The notes under the pieces were generated by a model. It was given only the letters and a program-made list of their open reading frames with translations. It searched no databases and was not told the origin of the DNA. The translations under genes and the position numbers were made by a program. DNA of 64,000 nt from Sporosalibacterium faouarense (lineage in GTDB: Bacteria; Bacillota; Clostridia; Tissierellales; VENL01): NCBI RefSeq assembly GCF_016765695.1, contig NZ_JAETGO010000034.1, positions 62,001 to 126,000 of the forward strand. Reading direction: 5' to 3'. Below, piece by piece: positions 35,741 to 45,900 of the stretch (within the stretch, counting starts at the first letter, position 1; each line of letters starts with the position of its first letter).

Positions 35741-36806
35741 TTTTTTGCTTACTAAGATTAAGGAACTTCAAAATGAATACGTAGATTTTTTAAGAAATGC
35801 CTTAAATAATTTTGAAAAAGAAGATTTTTATCCGACTCTGGATGAAATTAATCTGTTTTGGTACTCTAATAGAGAAATTGTTAAACTCATTCTAAATAAT
35901 ATATCTAATGAGCATGAGTGCTATACATTCACAGGCGCATCATTTCTAGATATAGAAGATAATGAGCATTTTCCGTTTGTAGCATTTGGTGAAATACATA
36001 TAGTTGATGACCCTCTACATAAATTCATTGAAACATCTCAAAACATTAAAGATGCAGATTATAAAGCTAGACTAAAGGAACAAATAGTAAATGCAATAAG
36101 AGATAATATCCGAATAATTGAAGAATATTCAGATGCTATTTTAATATTTCCTGTAACATTATTAACTGACATTGGTTCTGATATAATTATGAATGCAACA
36201 GAACAAGCATTTCTTAGCATGTTTAAAGACGTGACAATGACTAAAGAAAGGTATTTAACTGAATTTAATAATATTGAAGATGTTATCAATTCTCTCGACG
36301 AAAATGCCTTAAATAAAATTATTTTTGATGAATATGATGATTTGACAATTAAACTCGACAAACGGTTTAGAGATTTTCTGACTGAAACAAATCCTTTTGG
36401 TAATCAATTAAATGAAGCTGTTATATTTTTTTCGATAATCAGTGGCTTTTTTGCTCAAGCTTTTAACATTTTACTTACTTGTGCTCAGTATAATATGATT
36501 CCGTATATTAGATACAATGTGACTTATAGGTATACTGTTTTATTAGGAGGTAATTTAACAGGAAATGAAGGTATGGATAGAATTTTGTTCAAGATGTCAT
36601 GCGCACACTTGCTCTATAGAAACTTTGATAAGGGACTTATTGTAAATATTAATTTTGATGACTATCTAAAACGTATTCGTAGTGATGGTTTCAATGATGT
36701 TGTTTTTAACAGAATACAGGAGCGAGGATTTGACATTAAAAAGTTCAATGCAAAAGAAATTTCAGAAATAATTAAAAACGAATTAAATAGGGTACTAAAT
36801 GATTGA
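35730..36806 (+). CDS. unknown cargo protein coupled to the DUF5677-like gene
   Basis: A 358-residue, acidic, helical protein with no recognised domain. One hydrophobic stretch near residues 228-250 (AVIFFSIISGFFAQAFNILL) could be buried or membrane-associated. TTG start at 35730 follows GAGGTGATG within the previous gene; the overlap of 11 bp indicates coupled translation. A two-gene module with the DUF5677-like protein is the best reading. No nuclease or ATPase motif is visible. Confidence 0.5.
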   Translation: MINDFLLTKIKELQNEYVDFLRNALNNFEKEDFYPTLDEINLFWYSNREIVKLILNNISNEHECYTFTGASFLDIEDNEHFPFVAFGEIHIVDDPLHKFIETSQNIKDADYKARLKEQIVNAIRDNIRIIEEYSDAILIFPVTLLTDIGSDIIMNATEQAFLSMFKDVTMTKERYLTEFNNIEDVINSLDENALNKIIFDEYDDLTIKLDKRFRDFLTETNPFGNQLNEAVIFFSIISGFFAQAFNILLTCAQYNMIPYIRYNVTYRYTVLLGGNLTGNEGMDRILFKMSCAHLLYRNFDKGLIVNINFDDYLKRIRSDGFNDVVFNRIQERGFDIKKFNAKEISEIIKNELNRVLND

Positions 36807-36870
36807 ATTAATTCGATGTGAGTACTTTATTATCAATACCCCAAAGACCGAATAAGAAAGCTCTGCTTTT

Positions 36871-36955
36871 ATGAGGGCAAGCTTCCACAATGTATGACAT
36901 TGTGCTTGATGGGAGTTTCCCATACCCTTTAATACTTGGGACTTTGTCCCAAACC
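36871..36955. repeat. cluster of three hairpins upstream of the mobilisation genes
   Basis: Three consecutive perfect stems: CACAATGT / ACATTGTG (36886-36904, loop ATG), ATGGGA / TCCCAT (36909-36923, loop GTT), TTGGGAC / GTCCCAA (36936-36952, loop TTT). Such clusters suit an origin of transfer or a structured RNA. The cluster precedes mobC and the relaxase gene, with one cargo gene in between. Function not proven. Confidence 0.5.
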
Positions 36956-37065
36956 CTAAATAACATATGATGTAATCTGAAAAGAATGAAAATAGTGGAG
37001 TGATTTAAATAAAATGTATATTGTATAACATATATTTTAATTAATGGGAGATGAAAGGATCCAGT

Positions 37066-37917
37066 ATGAAAATATTTATTGACACATATTCAAAACTTGA
37101 TATGGAAAGATCTTTATTTGAGTATTTTGAAATTGGTAAAGAAGAATTATTAGATTTATTCTACGAAGCAGATAGAGAATCTAATAAAGATTCTTTTACT
37201 GACGATCAAATATTTAATGATGTAATCAATAGTTTTATAGAAACAAGAATTAATTATGATGAACTAACCCACATGTTATTTTTTCATCTTAGCAGAAGGT
37301 TAAATGATACTTATCAAGATAGTCCGGGCTTAAATCTATATGAACTTTTGACAAAACCTACTACAATGAGCTTATTCTTAAAAGATCACGGGATCGTTTT
37401 TGAGCCTGAAGGAACTAAGTTGAATTTACTGTTTAATGGTAGACTAATACCACTTGATGATAATTATAAACATGAGAGCAGTTATCTACGTTGGCGCCTA
37501 GGTCATACTAGAAGAATTGACTTCTGCTTTAATGGTTTTATGTTAAAAGATCAAATATATAAAAATCACTATGCTCGCGACTTAGCTGCTGTACCTGAGT
37601 TTATAAATGTATTAGCAAATTATCTAGGAGATAAAAATATTGGAAATGATTACATAAAGAATAGCGAGTATTTTTGTTTCGAATATTGCGTACCAATTGA
37701 AAAGGTTATTTTTGATTCAGATGATTACACTGCAATAAACAACAAACCATTGTATGTAATAAATAGAGTTTTAAATAGGTTGCACGACTATTATGCGTAT
37801 GAAGAAAGGTATGTTTTTGATCATGATAATCCCATATTACGATTGAGAGATGATGATATCATGGAACATGAGTATTTTGTTACAAAGGAGAAAATCAGCC
37901 ATTCAATGTTAAAATAA
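37066..37917 (+). CDS. unknown cargo protein
   Basis: A 283-residue soluble protein not recognised. It is rich in Asp, Tyr and Phe, with segments such as YLRWRLGHTRRIDFCFNGF. ATG 37066 is preferred because AAAGGA sits 7 bases upstream; an in-frame ATG at 37051 overlaps that site. It stands alone between the hairpin cluster and mobC, followed by its own terminator, which suggests a late insertion into the mobilisation region. Confidence 0.5.
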   Translation: MKIFIDTYSKLDMERSLFEYFEIGKEELLDLFYEADRESNKDSFTDDQIFNDVINSFIETRINYDELTHMLFFHLSRRLNDTYQDSPGLNLYELLTKPTTMSLFLKDHGIVFEPEGTKLNLLFNGRLIPLDDNYKHESSYLRWRLGHTRRIDFCFNGFMLKDQIYKNHYARDLAAVPEFINVLANYLGDKNIGNDYIKNSEYFCFEYCVPIEKVIFDSDDYTAINNKPLYVINRVLNRLHDYYAYEERYVFDHDNPILRLRDDDIMEHEYFVTKEKISHSMLK

Positions 37918-38038
37918 GAGTGGATAATTAGTGATTCGAAGATGGTGGTTCAATTTGAAAGACTATTACTATAAATTCAGATGTGATATTAGTTACTGGT
38001 GATATTGAGATTAGAATAAGTAAAACTTTATGAAATCG

Positions 38039-38075
38039 AAACTCAAGGGATTTAATAATACTTTGAGTTTTTTAT
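38039..38075 (+). terminator. terminator of cargo block 1
   Basis: Stem AAACTCAA / TTGAGTTT with a 16-base loop followed by a T-run, between the cargo gene and mobC. Confidence 0.65.
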
Positions 38076-38093
38076 TAGTTTTGAAGAGAGGCG

Positions 38094-38408
38094 ATGATTT
38101 TGAATAAGACTAGACGAATCAACTTACGAGTTACAGAAAAAGAATATCAAAAGATTGTAGGTAAAGCTAAAAAAGCAAATCTTAGTATTAGCAGATATGT
38201 CTCCCTGTCCGCACTGGACAAGGAGATTATTTTTTTTGACGACATTAAAAGAATGAATCATGAGCTATCCAAAATCGGTAACAATTTAAACCAGTTAACC
38301 GTATTAGCCCATCAAGGAAAAATGAAGGAAATCAATCTAACGAAAACCAGAGAAGCATTTACCGGTTTATGGGATGAGTTATGCAAATTAGTAAAAGGAA
38401 AGAGGTAA
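38094..38408 (+). CDS. mobC: MobC-like relaxosome accessory protein
   Basis: A 104-residue MobC-family protein with an N-terminal ribbon-helix-helix-like DNA-binding part (RRINLRVTEKEYQKIV) and the signature ELSKIGNNLNQLTVLAHQGK. MobC binds oriT and helps the relaxase nick. The start is ambiguous: ATG 38094 has GAGAGG only 3 bases upstream, while TTG 38100 has better spacing. Followed at 6 bp by a small conserved gene and then the relaxase gene. Confidence 0.85.
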   Translation: MILNKTRRINLRVTEKEYQKIVGKAKKANLSISRYVSLSALDKEIIFFDDIKRMNHELSKIGNNLNQLTVLAHQGKMKEINLTKTREAFTGLWDELCKLVKGKR

Positions 38409-38414
38409 TGACAA

Positions 38415-38771
38415 ATGAAATATCATATTTATCGGTTTGGACATGGTTGCAAATGGATGGATGAACTTAAGGAAGCTGCTGATTATTTCAATCAATTACC
38501 GACAGATGGAAAGTATACCACTGTAGGTATTACTGACGGTTCTTATGCAGTGGATGTTGTAATTAAGGGACAATATGCTGAAGGACAAGATTTTTTAATA
38601 TCTCAAGACATCAGGCAATCAAAACTTTTTGAAGAAAATCCTGAAAAAATGATTGGCGCATTATCGAATCTATATGAAGCTGTAGGTGTTAAAGCAGAAA
38701 TTAGTCAGAAGATGCTTGAGGATTTAAAGGATTTAGCCAATGAACTAGATCATGAGTTAGATGAGATGTAG
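38415..38771 (+). CDS. conserved ICE protein between mobC and relaxase
   Basis: A 118-residue acidic protein (starts MKYHIYRFGHGCKWMDEL) of unknown function, with no recognised domain. It sits between mobC and the relaxase gene with gaps of only 5-6 bp, so it is likely part of the mobilisation operon and may belong to the relaxosome. Confidence 0.55.
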   Translation: MKYHIYRFGHGCKWMDELKEAADYFNQLPTDGKYTTVGITDGSYAVDVVIKGQYAEGQDFLISQDIRQSKLFEENPEKMIGALSNLYEAVGVKAEISQKMLEDLKDLANELDHELDEM

Positions 38772-38776
38772 AGCTT

Positions 38777-39733
38777 ATGGCTGTTATTGAATTTATTAAC
38801 GGGAAAAATAATACCCTTTCAGCGCTCAAAAGAGTTCTTAAATATATTATCAATCCGGCTAAAACAGAAGAGAATCTTAAAGGTGGTCATAACTGTGACG
38901 TTAATACGGCTTATAACGACTTCTTTATGATAAAAGAACTCAACAGTAAAACAAAAGGAAGGCAATATATCCACTTTACTCAGAGCTTTGCACCATATGA
39001 TAAGGTGACTCCTGAAATCGTTAAACAGATTGCTGATGAACTGGTTCAGATCGAAGCCTTTAAAGGTTTTCAGATTGCCTATGCAGTGCATATTGATAAG
39101 GAGCATCTTCATACACATTTTATCGTGAATACTGTTAATGAAGAAACTGGACTTAAGTGGAAACAAAGTGCTGAAGAGCTTCAAATGATGAAAGATTATT
39201 CCGATGAGATTTGTAGAAAATACGGATTAATTATTACTCAGGGCAAATCAGGCAGCCATGTCAATCGGGGCGAATACCGTTCTAAAGAAAAAGGACATAG
39301 CTGGAAGTATGAACTTTATTTAGCTGTGAAAAAAGTAAAATGGATTGCCAGAAGCAAAGAGGAGTTTATAGCCAATATGAATGCATTAGGCTATCAAGTG
39401 AATTGGAGTGATACTAGAAAATATATTACTTTTACAAATGGGGAAGGCAAAAAATGCAGAAACAGAAAGCTATATCCTCCAGAGCATTTTACGAAGGAAG
39501 CGCTGTTAAAAGCTTTTGAATTAAACAGCCAGAGGATGGATGCTAAGCTTTCTCGAAATAAAATGGAAATGCTTTTATCGGCAGTACAACTTGTCAAAAT
39601 GGATGATCCATTAGATACCGGTAAGAACTATCCATTATCAACACTGGAAGGGGAAGCACTCAAAGAAAAAATTGAAGAATCAAAGAAAGGAAAAGGTCTT
39701 AACTGGGACAAAGAAAGTGAAAATAGTATGTAG
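38777..39733 (+). CDS. relaxase/mobilisation nuclease
   Basis: A 318-residue relaxase with the PF03432-type nuclease domain. The metal-binding histidine motif is visible as HIDKEHLHTHFIVNTVN (about 112-128), and the catalytic Tyr region may be near YIHFTQSFAPYD. It nicks oriT and pilots the transferred strand. It is shorter than many relatives (often above 400 residues), mainly at the C-terminus, yet ends naturally before the next gene. ATG start 38777. Confidence 0.88.
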   Translation: MAVIEFINGKNNTLSALKRVLKYIINPAKTEENLKGGHNCDVNTAYNDFFMIKELNSKTKGRQYIHFTQSFAPYDKVTPEIVKQIADELVQIEAFKGFQIAYAVHIDKEHLHTHFIVNTVNEETGLKWKQSAEELQMMKDYSDEICRKYGLIITQGKSGSHVNRGEYRSKEKGHSWKYELYLAVKKVKWIARSKEEFIANMNALGYQVNWSDTRKYITFTNGEGKKCRNRKLYPPEHFTKEALLKAFELNSQRMDAKLSRNKMEMLLSAVQLVKMDDPLDTGKNYPLSTLEGEALKEKIEESKKGKGLNWDKESENSM

Positions 39734-39749
39734 AAAGGTGGACGATTGA

Positions 39750-40199
39750 ATGACAAAATTAATGGAACTCTACAATCAACTCAGACCATTGCAGGCAGAT
39801 GGATTAAAAGATGGCTATCGTAAAATTTTAGAACATGATGGACATGTTCTAGCTATGGGCAAAATGCAGGAAGGCTTTGAATTTGTGACTTGGCGATATA
39901 CCTATGATGGTAACTCCGTTACATTGGGGCATTATTTTACAAGTCTTGAAGCTGCAAAAGAAGATTTTGCTAAACGAGCAGGACTTATTAATGCCAATCG
40001 GATGTTTGGCGAAACAGATTTAAAGTTAATCCATTCAAGCCTAGTGAATTATGTGGGACTTAATGGTAACTTGAATTATAAGGACGAAAAAGCCATCGGT
40101 TCGATTCTTGAAAAAATCGAATTGATTGTCCCGGAGATTCTACGCCATGAGAAGCTTGAAGACCTCGAAATGGTTGCTGATGACGGGATAGAACTGTGA
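39750..40199 (+). CDS. conserved ICE protein downstream of relaxase
   Basis: A 149-residue soluble protein (MTKLMELYNQLRPLQADG...), not recognised beyond frequent occurrence next to relaxase genes in clostridial elements, as I recall. Start follows AGGTGG. The adjacent coupling-protein gene starts 13 bp later, so a role near the relaxosome-coupling interface is plausible but unproven. Confidence 0.55.
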   Translation: MTKLMELYNQLRPLQADGLKDGYRKILEHDGHVLAMGKMQEGFEFVTWRYTYDGNSVTLGHYFTSLEAAKEDFAKRAGLINANRMFGETDLKLIHSSLVNYVGLNGNLNYKDEKAIGSILEKIELIVPEILRHEKLEDLEMVADDGIEL

Positions 40200-40212
40200 G
40201 GTGATGTGAAAG

Positions 40213-42282
40213 ATGAAGTATAAACAACTGAAGCTGATGATATCAGCACTAATATTTCTTGTAGGTTTATGGATGAATATTTATTTTTCCACGAACCTAC
40301 ATTTTTTATTGTCAGGAAAAATGAAGGTGTTATCTTTTATCCCAATAAAATCATGTTTTGAAAGTATGACGGCAGGTGGTCAACATTTGTCACTATTTCT
40401 TTATTTACAAGGCTTTATCCTTCTGTGCTCTATTTATTTCTATCTGGCAAATATGAAGCCCTATCAATCAGATTTAGAAGCAATTACTCCTGATATAGCA
40501 ACGCCGGTTAGAGCAGGACAAATGCAATTTGGATCAGCTAGATGGCTCACAGAAGAAGAAAAAAACAAAGGGTTTAAATCTATAAAGCTTAGAAGAAACG
40601 AACTAAAAATATTAATGGAAAGGATCAGGCAGGATGAAGAAAAAGAATACTGTTCAAAAAAAGAAAACTTATCCCAAGGAGAAACCCTTCAAAGACTATC
40701 AGAAAGAAGTAATGAAAAGTCAAATGAAAAAGACTTACCAGAAACCGATACGCAGGAATATCCGTTACCCAAGCTAAACCAAGGCGGTATCGTTGTTGGT
40801 TTTCATAAAGAGGGAGATACTGAGAAGATATTTTACATTGATGAGGATACTCATAGTCTCTGTATTGGTGCAACACGATCAGGAAAAACAAGGTCTGTAG
40901 TGCTTCAATCTGTTGGACTACTGGGACTTTCAGCTGAAAGCTTAGTTATTAGTGATCCAAAAGGTGAAATCTTCACTTATACCTATCCCTATTTTGAAGC
41001 TCTTGGTTATGAAGTGATTTGCATTGATTTTAAAAACCCTCTAAAGAGTGATCGGTATAACTTCTTACAGCCGGTCATTGATGCCATTGATGAAAATGAT
41101 ATTCCTAAAGCAGTTGATGCCACATGGGATTTAACAGCTGCCCTTGTACCGGAAAATAGCCATAATGAAAAAATATGGACCAATGGAGAAGCCAGTATTA
41201 TTGCCAGTGCAATTATGGCAGTCGTTTATGACAATCGTAATGGTAAAGACAGAAGATATCAGAACATGAGCAATGTTTATTTCTTCATCAGTGAGATGTG
41301 CAAAGTGGTGGATGGCGCAATGCCTATCATTAAATACATGAAGAACATGCCGGCACATCATCCTGCAAAAGCCTTACTTGCCATAAGTGAAGTTGCTCCA
41401 AGCAAAACTAGGGGATCATTTTATACTTCAGCGCTGACAACATTAAGGCTGTTTACAAACCCGTTGATCCATTCAATGTCAGAGGCCAGTGATTTTGATT
41501 TAAGGAAAATGGGAACGGATAAGCAGGTGCTATTTATTGTTCTTCCTGATGAAAAGACAACCTATTACAGTTTGGCAAGTCTCTTTGTTAATCAATGCTA
41601 TATGCAACTGGTTAAAAATGCAGATGAAAGAGGTGGACGATTAAAAAGACGAGTAAACTTCATGCTTGAAGAGTTCGGTAACTTTGTTAAAATCCCCGAT
41701 TTTGCAAACAAGCTGACAGTTGGTGGTGGAAGGGGTATAAGGTTTAATTTATTTCTTCAAAGTTTTATGCAACTAGATGAGAAGTATGGCAAAGAAGTCG
41801 CTGGAACTATTAAATCTAACTGTGAAACATGGCTTTATCTTCAGGCAGATGATTTGGGAACTTTGGATGAAATATCAAAGAAGCTGGGGAACTACACTGT
41901 ATCCACCTATTCTTTAAGTTCGTCTCATGGTAAATATTCTAATCCATCAAGTTCCCATAGCGTTAATCTGACCCATCGAGCACTTTTAACAGTAGATGAA
42001 ATCAGACGAATTAATAGACCATATACATTAATCACTTCGAGAAATCACCCGGCAATGATGCAATTGCCAGATTTATCAGAGTGGTTTTTTAATACCCTAT
42101 TTGGGCTTGGAGACAAAGAACACAACAGAAAGGTGCGTGAAAAAAGAGAAGAAAATCGTAACGTAAGAAAATCTCCTAATGCCATTGATACATGGAACAT
42201 TTGGGAGTATTACACCCAAGAAGAAAAATCGAATTTTGTCTATATGCGAAATATGAAAGGCGGTGAACAAGGTGAAACTTAA
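40213..42282 (+). CDS. VirD4/TraG-type coupling protein
   Basis: A 689-residue type IV coupling ATPase that brings relaxosome DNA to the secretion channel. Two N-terminal membrane segments (about 8-30 and 58-76) anchor it. Walker A is CIGATRSGKTRSV (about 217-229); Walker B LEEFGNFVKIPDF and the GGRGIRFNLFLQSF segment follow. The C-terminal NTLFGLGDKEHNRK tail is charged. Start ATG follows GAGGTGATG. The next gene overlaps its end by 20 bp. Confidence 0.93.
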   Translation: MKYKQLKLMISALIFLVGLWMNIYFSTNLHFLLSGKMKVLSFIPIKSCFESMTAGGQHLSLFLYLQGFILLCSIYFYLANMKPYQSDLEAITPDIATPVRAGQMQFGSARWLTEEEKNKGFKSIKLRRNELKILMERIRQDEEKEYCSKKENLSQGETLQRLSERSNEKSNEKDLPETDTQEYPLPKLNQGGIVVGFHKEGDTEKIFYIDEDTHSLCIGATRSGKTRSVVLQSVGLLGLSAESLVISDPKGEIFTYTYPYFEALGYEVICIDFKNPLKSDRYNFLQPVIDAIDENDIPKAVDATWDLTAALVPENSHNEKIWTNGEASIIASAIMAVVYDNRNGKDRRYQNMSNVYFFISEMCKVVDGAMPIIKYMKNMPAHHPAKALLAISEVAPSKTRGSFYTSALTTLRLFTNPLIHSMSEASDFDLRKMGTDKQVLFIVLPDEKTTYYSLASLFVNQCYMQLVKNADERGGRLKRRVNFMLEEFGNFVKIPDFANKLTVGGGRGIRFNLFLQSFMQLDEKYGKEVAGTIKSNCETWLYLQADDLGTLDEISKKLGNYTVSTYSLSSSHGKYSNPSSSHSVNLTHRALLTVDEIRRINRPYTLITSRNHPAMMQLPDLSEWFFNTLFGLGDKEHNRKVREKREENRNVRKSPNAIDTWNIWEYYTQEEKSNFVYMRNMKGGEQGET

Positions 42283-42619
42283 ACCACTAAAAATGAAAGC
42301 AAGGAATACTTTAAAGACAATCTTTGGAACACTGGTCGTGATGATGATGTCATCGGTTCCAGTCATGGCAGATACGGTTCAGGACAGTCAGATTGTCAAA
42401 GGCACTGAAAAATTGATTCAAGACGTAACGACATGGCTAATGGTTTTAGCTCCCATTGTCGGTGTTTTGCTGATTATTTATTTCTTCATTAGAAGAAGTG
42501 CAGCAGATGAAATCGATCAAAAGAAATGGAACAACCGTATTGTAACGGTGATTGTTTCAGTTATAGGAGCAGTACTAGCTTCTGCAACACTTAATCTGAT
42601 TATTGGTTACTACGTTTAA
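42263..42619 (+). CDS. VirB2/TrbC-like conjugation pilin candidate
   Basis: A 118-residue protein with an N-terminal signal-like hydrophobic segment (about 20-36, ending VPVMAD) and two further membrane helices (about 58-74 and 92-116) joined by a short charged loop (RRSAADEIDQKKW). This is the layout of VirB2/TrbC pilins or the ICE pilin-like families. Position right after the coupling protein agrees. GTG start after AAAGG; a second GTG at 42272 is possible. Sequence-level family proof is lacking. Confidence 0.65.
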   Translation: MNKVKLKPLKMKARNTLKTIFGTLVVMMMSSVPVMADTVQDSQIVKGTEKLIQDVTTWLMVLAPIVGVLLIIYFFIRRSAADEIDQKKWNNRIVTVIVSVIGAVLASATLNLIIGYYV

Positions 42620-42677
42620 TCATGGGCAGGTCTCGATTAAAAATAAAAAATAAATTTAAACTTACGGAGGTAATGAA

Positions 42678-42908
42678 ATGAGAAAGTTAATGAACAAAGC
42701 ACAAATGGAAATGGTAAAAGTAATGATTAAAGGAAGAGCAATTCTTGCGGGAAATAGCGGTGAAGGAATGGTTGATTCAGCCGTCAAAATTTTGATCTCG
42801 ATTGTAATTGGAGCATTGCTATTAGCGGGTTTGTACGCTCTTTTCGGTGACGTAATTTTGCCAACTTTGCAAGAGCGTATTGAAGAAATGTTTAACTTTG
42901 CAGGATAA
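42678..42908 (+). CDS. small prepilin-like membrane protein (DUF6133-like)
   Basis: A 76-residue protein: basic N-terminus of 27 residues, then GEGMVDSA (Gly28-Glu29-Gly30) and a hydrophobic helix of about 20 residues (ILISIVIGALLLAGLYALF). It resembles DUF6133. The cleavage-like Gly/Glu motif before a single hydrophobic helix is what a prepilin peptidase substrate would show, and the same GEGx[VI]D motif occurs in the DUF4320-like protein at 54754. Start ATG follows GGAGG. Candidate major Flp-like pilin of this element; alternatively a T4SS membrane component. Confidence 0.65.
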   Translation: MRKLMNKAQMEMVKVMIKGRAILAGNSGEGMVDSAVKILISIVIGALLLAGLYALFGDVILPTLQERIEEMFNFAG

Positions 42909-42924
42909 AAGGAGAGAGATGACA

Positions 42925-45900
42925 ATGAATAAAAATAAAAGGCAGTGGTTAAGTTTTATTTTAGTTTTAAGTATATTATTATCCAACTTTTCAGGGTTGG
43001 TTTATGCAACAGAAAGTTCTTTCGCTGACGCAAAAGGGCATTGGGCAGAGAACGTCATAAATCGACTAACAGAAAAAGGTATCGTGCATGGATATCCGGA
43101 TGGGCTGTGTCATCCGGATTCAATGATTACAAGAGCAGAGTTCTCTGCTCTTATTGCACGAGTAACGAAGCTTCAGCCTAAGGATAAAGAGGCTGATTTT
43201 ACAGGTTTTGAAGACATCCAAGGAAATTTTGCTCAAGAAGACATTGAAAAGCTTGTTGGCGCAGGGATTATCCTCCAAGAAGAATATGGGCAGTATTACT
43301 ATCCCAATGTACCGATTACTCGATTAGAAATCATAAGAATGATGGTTCGATCCATTTATGAACATTCTCATGAGGAAAATTTCACAGAGGATGTAAACTT
43401 TACTGATATAGCTGGTTTATCTAAAGAAGACCTAGAATATATCTATCAAGGCAAACAGCATGGAATTATTTCAGGATATCCGGATGGAACGGTTCGACCG
43501 GAGGGAAAAGCTACTCGTGCAGAAGCTTTTTCTATGCTTGATCGGTTGAAGAAAATCAAGGATGAGAGAGACCAGGTACAGGAGGAAGCGACGGATGAGG
43601 TGGAACTTATTGATGAAACTAAAGAACGTGAGCAAACATCAGAGCATCGCCCATCACGTGTTCCTGCACCACAGTATCACTTTGAAATTCCACAAACTGC
43701 GTATGTAAATGAAGAAATAAACATCGCACCTGAGAGTCGTTATGTCAAATCTGTTACATGGACGGTTAGCAAAAATAATATTCCTATCGAACTTAACACA
43801 GCTATCGAAGGAGAGTTAACAGCTGATGGTGGTTGGGTTAAAATCAAATCCATGGGTAGCTATACACTGATGGCAACAGCGATGAATAGTCGAGGAAGAA
43901 CGGTAACCCATGAGCAGACAATAACAGTCTATTCCAATATTACAACAGAATTAGATTTACTAGAAAAAGCGCATACGGATACATCAGTTATTGTTGATTT
44001 GATAACCGAAAATCTTGGAGAAAGAGATCTTGAGTGGTCGATTAAACAAGATGATAAAGTTATTGAGATGGACTCAGCTTTTACAGGAGAATTGTCAAAT
44101 GAAGGTGGTACTGTACAATTCAAAAGTCAAGGGACTTATGAATTGATAGCAACCATTGAAGATGACTTGGGAAAGGTTATTACTGCATCGGATACAATCA
44201 ACATTTATCCTGTAGCAAAAATTAACCTAGAGATGGAATCAATTACACATTCGGATAGACCAATCACCATCAAAACGGAAACAGAAAATATAGGAGATAT
44301 GGAGCTTCAATGGACTCTGGTACGAAATGGTGAGGATGTTCCGATTGTTGATTTTATTGAGGGTGAAATTACTGCAGGAAAACAAAGGATTCGTTTTAAA
44401 GAAAAAGGCGTCTATAACTTAACAGCTTCGGCTACCGATGAAACCGGTCGAGTCTTTACAGATAGTACTTCCGTTATGGTATATCCTGTAGGCTCTGCCG
44501 GTTTTTATTTGCCTGAACTATTTCATACAGATGATACGGTAACCGTTGAAGCGACTTTTAATGAAATTGGAGAACATCGTGCAGATTGGACCTTACTTAA
44601 AGATGGCGAACCAGTCGAGATTTCCAAGGTTACAACCGGACAATTAACGAATCAAGGTGGTGAATTACGTTTTAAACATAAAGGACAGTACATTTTAAGA
44701 GCGTCTTTCACTGATGATGGTGGAAGGAGCTATAGTTATGAGCAAACATTCAAGGTATATCCGGTACCTACTATAACGTATTCACTTCCTGAATACGCTC
44801 ATACGGATACAGACATAAAGGTAGATGCAAATAGTACCGAGATCAATGACTTGACCGTTGAGTGGTTGCTTGATAATACCTTTGGATTTCAAGATTGGTA
44901 TACTTATGTTGATGGCACACTAAATAATGATGGAGGAACCATTCAATTTAAAAGAGCAGGCATCTATGAATTGGTCGCACGAATAATTGATGAAACCGGT
45001 CGTGTATTCTTATTTGAACCAGGAGATAGGACAGAGGTGTTACCGGTCTTAAATATCGATTTTGAGCTTCCTGAACTTGCCTATACGGATAGCACGATGG
45101 ATATAAGAACACATGGTAACAATAGTGTTCTTCCTGTTGAATGGAAGATAACAAAAGATGGCGAAGAAATTTCTATGAATAAAGCCATTATGGGTGAACT
45201 GAATGCTTATGGTGGTAAAATAACCTTTCTTAATGCGGGAGACTATGTTTTAACAGCAACGATAACAGATTTTCTTGGTCGAAGTTTTTCCCATAGTCAA
45301 GAAATAAGTATCAATCCAGTTATTCAGTATACGTTTACGATGCCGGAATCCATACATTTCGGAAAGACATTTGAGGTGGAAACGAGATCGTTGAACCTTG
45401 ATGAAAATCAAGCGAAATGGACATTAGAAAAAAATGAAGAATCAGTTGAGTTTGAAGGAGAACTCACAAATGATGGAGGAGAAATAGCAATCCGAGATAC
45501 CGGAGAATTTGTTCTTACAGCAACAATTATTGATCCTTACGGTCGCATGTATCAATCATCTGAGGGGATTGAAGTGACGAACACAGCACCGGAAGTCACT
45601 TTATCAGCAGTACCAACTCGAACAGCTAAGGAAGGAAAATTCTTCGTCAACATTGAAGCCAAAGCAACAGATGCCGATGGAGATGCAACAAAGTTAGAAT
45701 ACGATGGAAGAAATCCCGACGATTACTATGAAGTTGGTAATCACATGATAAGGGTAAGAGCAAAAGATGAAGCTGGCTTCTATTCACCGTGGTTAGAAAT
45801 GAGTTTTTCTGTGGTAAATGCAGCGCCAACGGTAACATTATCTGCAATACCAACACCAACAAGAACCACTAAAGATGGTAAGTTCTTTGTTGAAGTTGAA

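Noticed and set aside
36871-36897. Mini-frame MRASFHNV in the hairpin cluster
   Set aside because: No ribosome site; it overlaps the first stem, so the structure is the better explanation.
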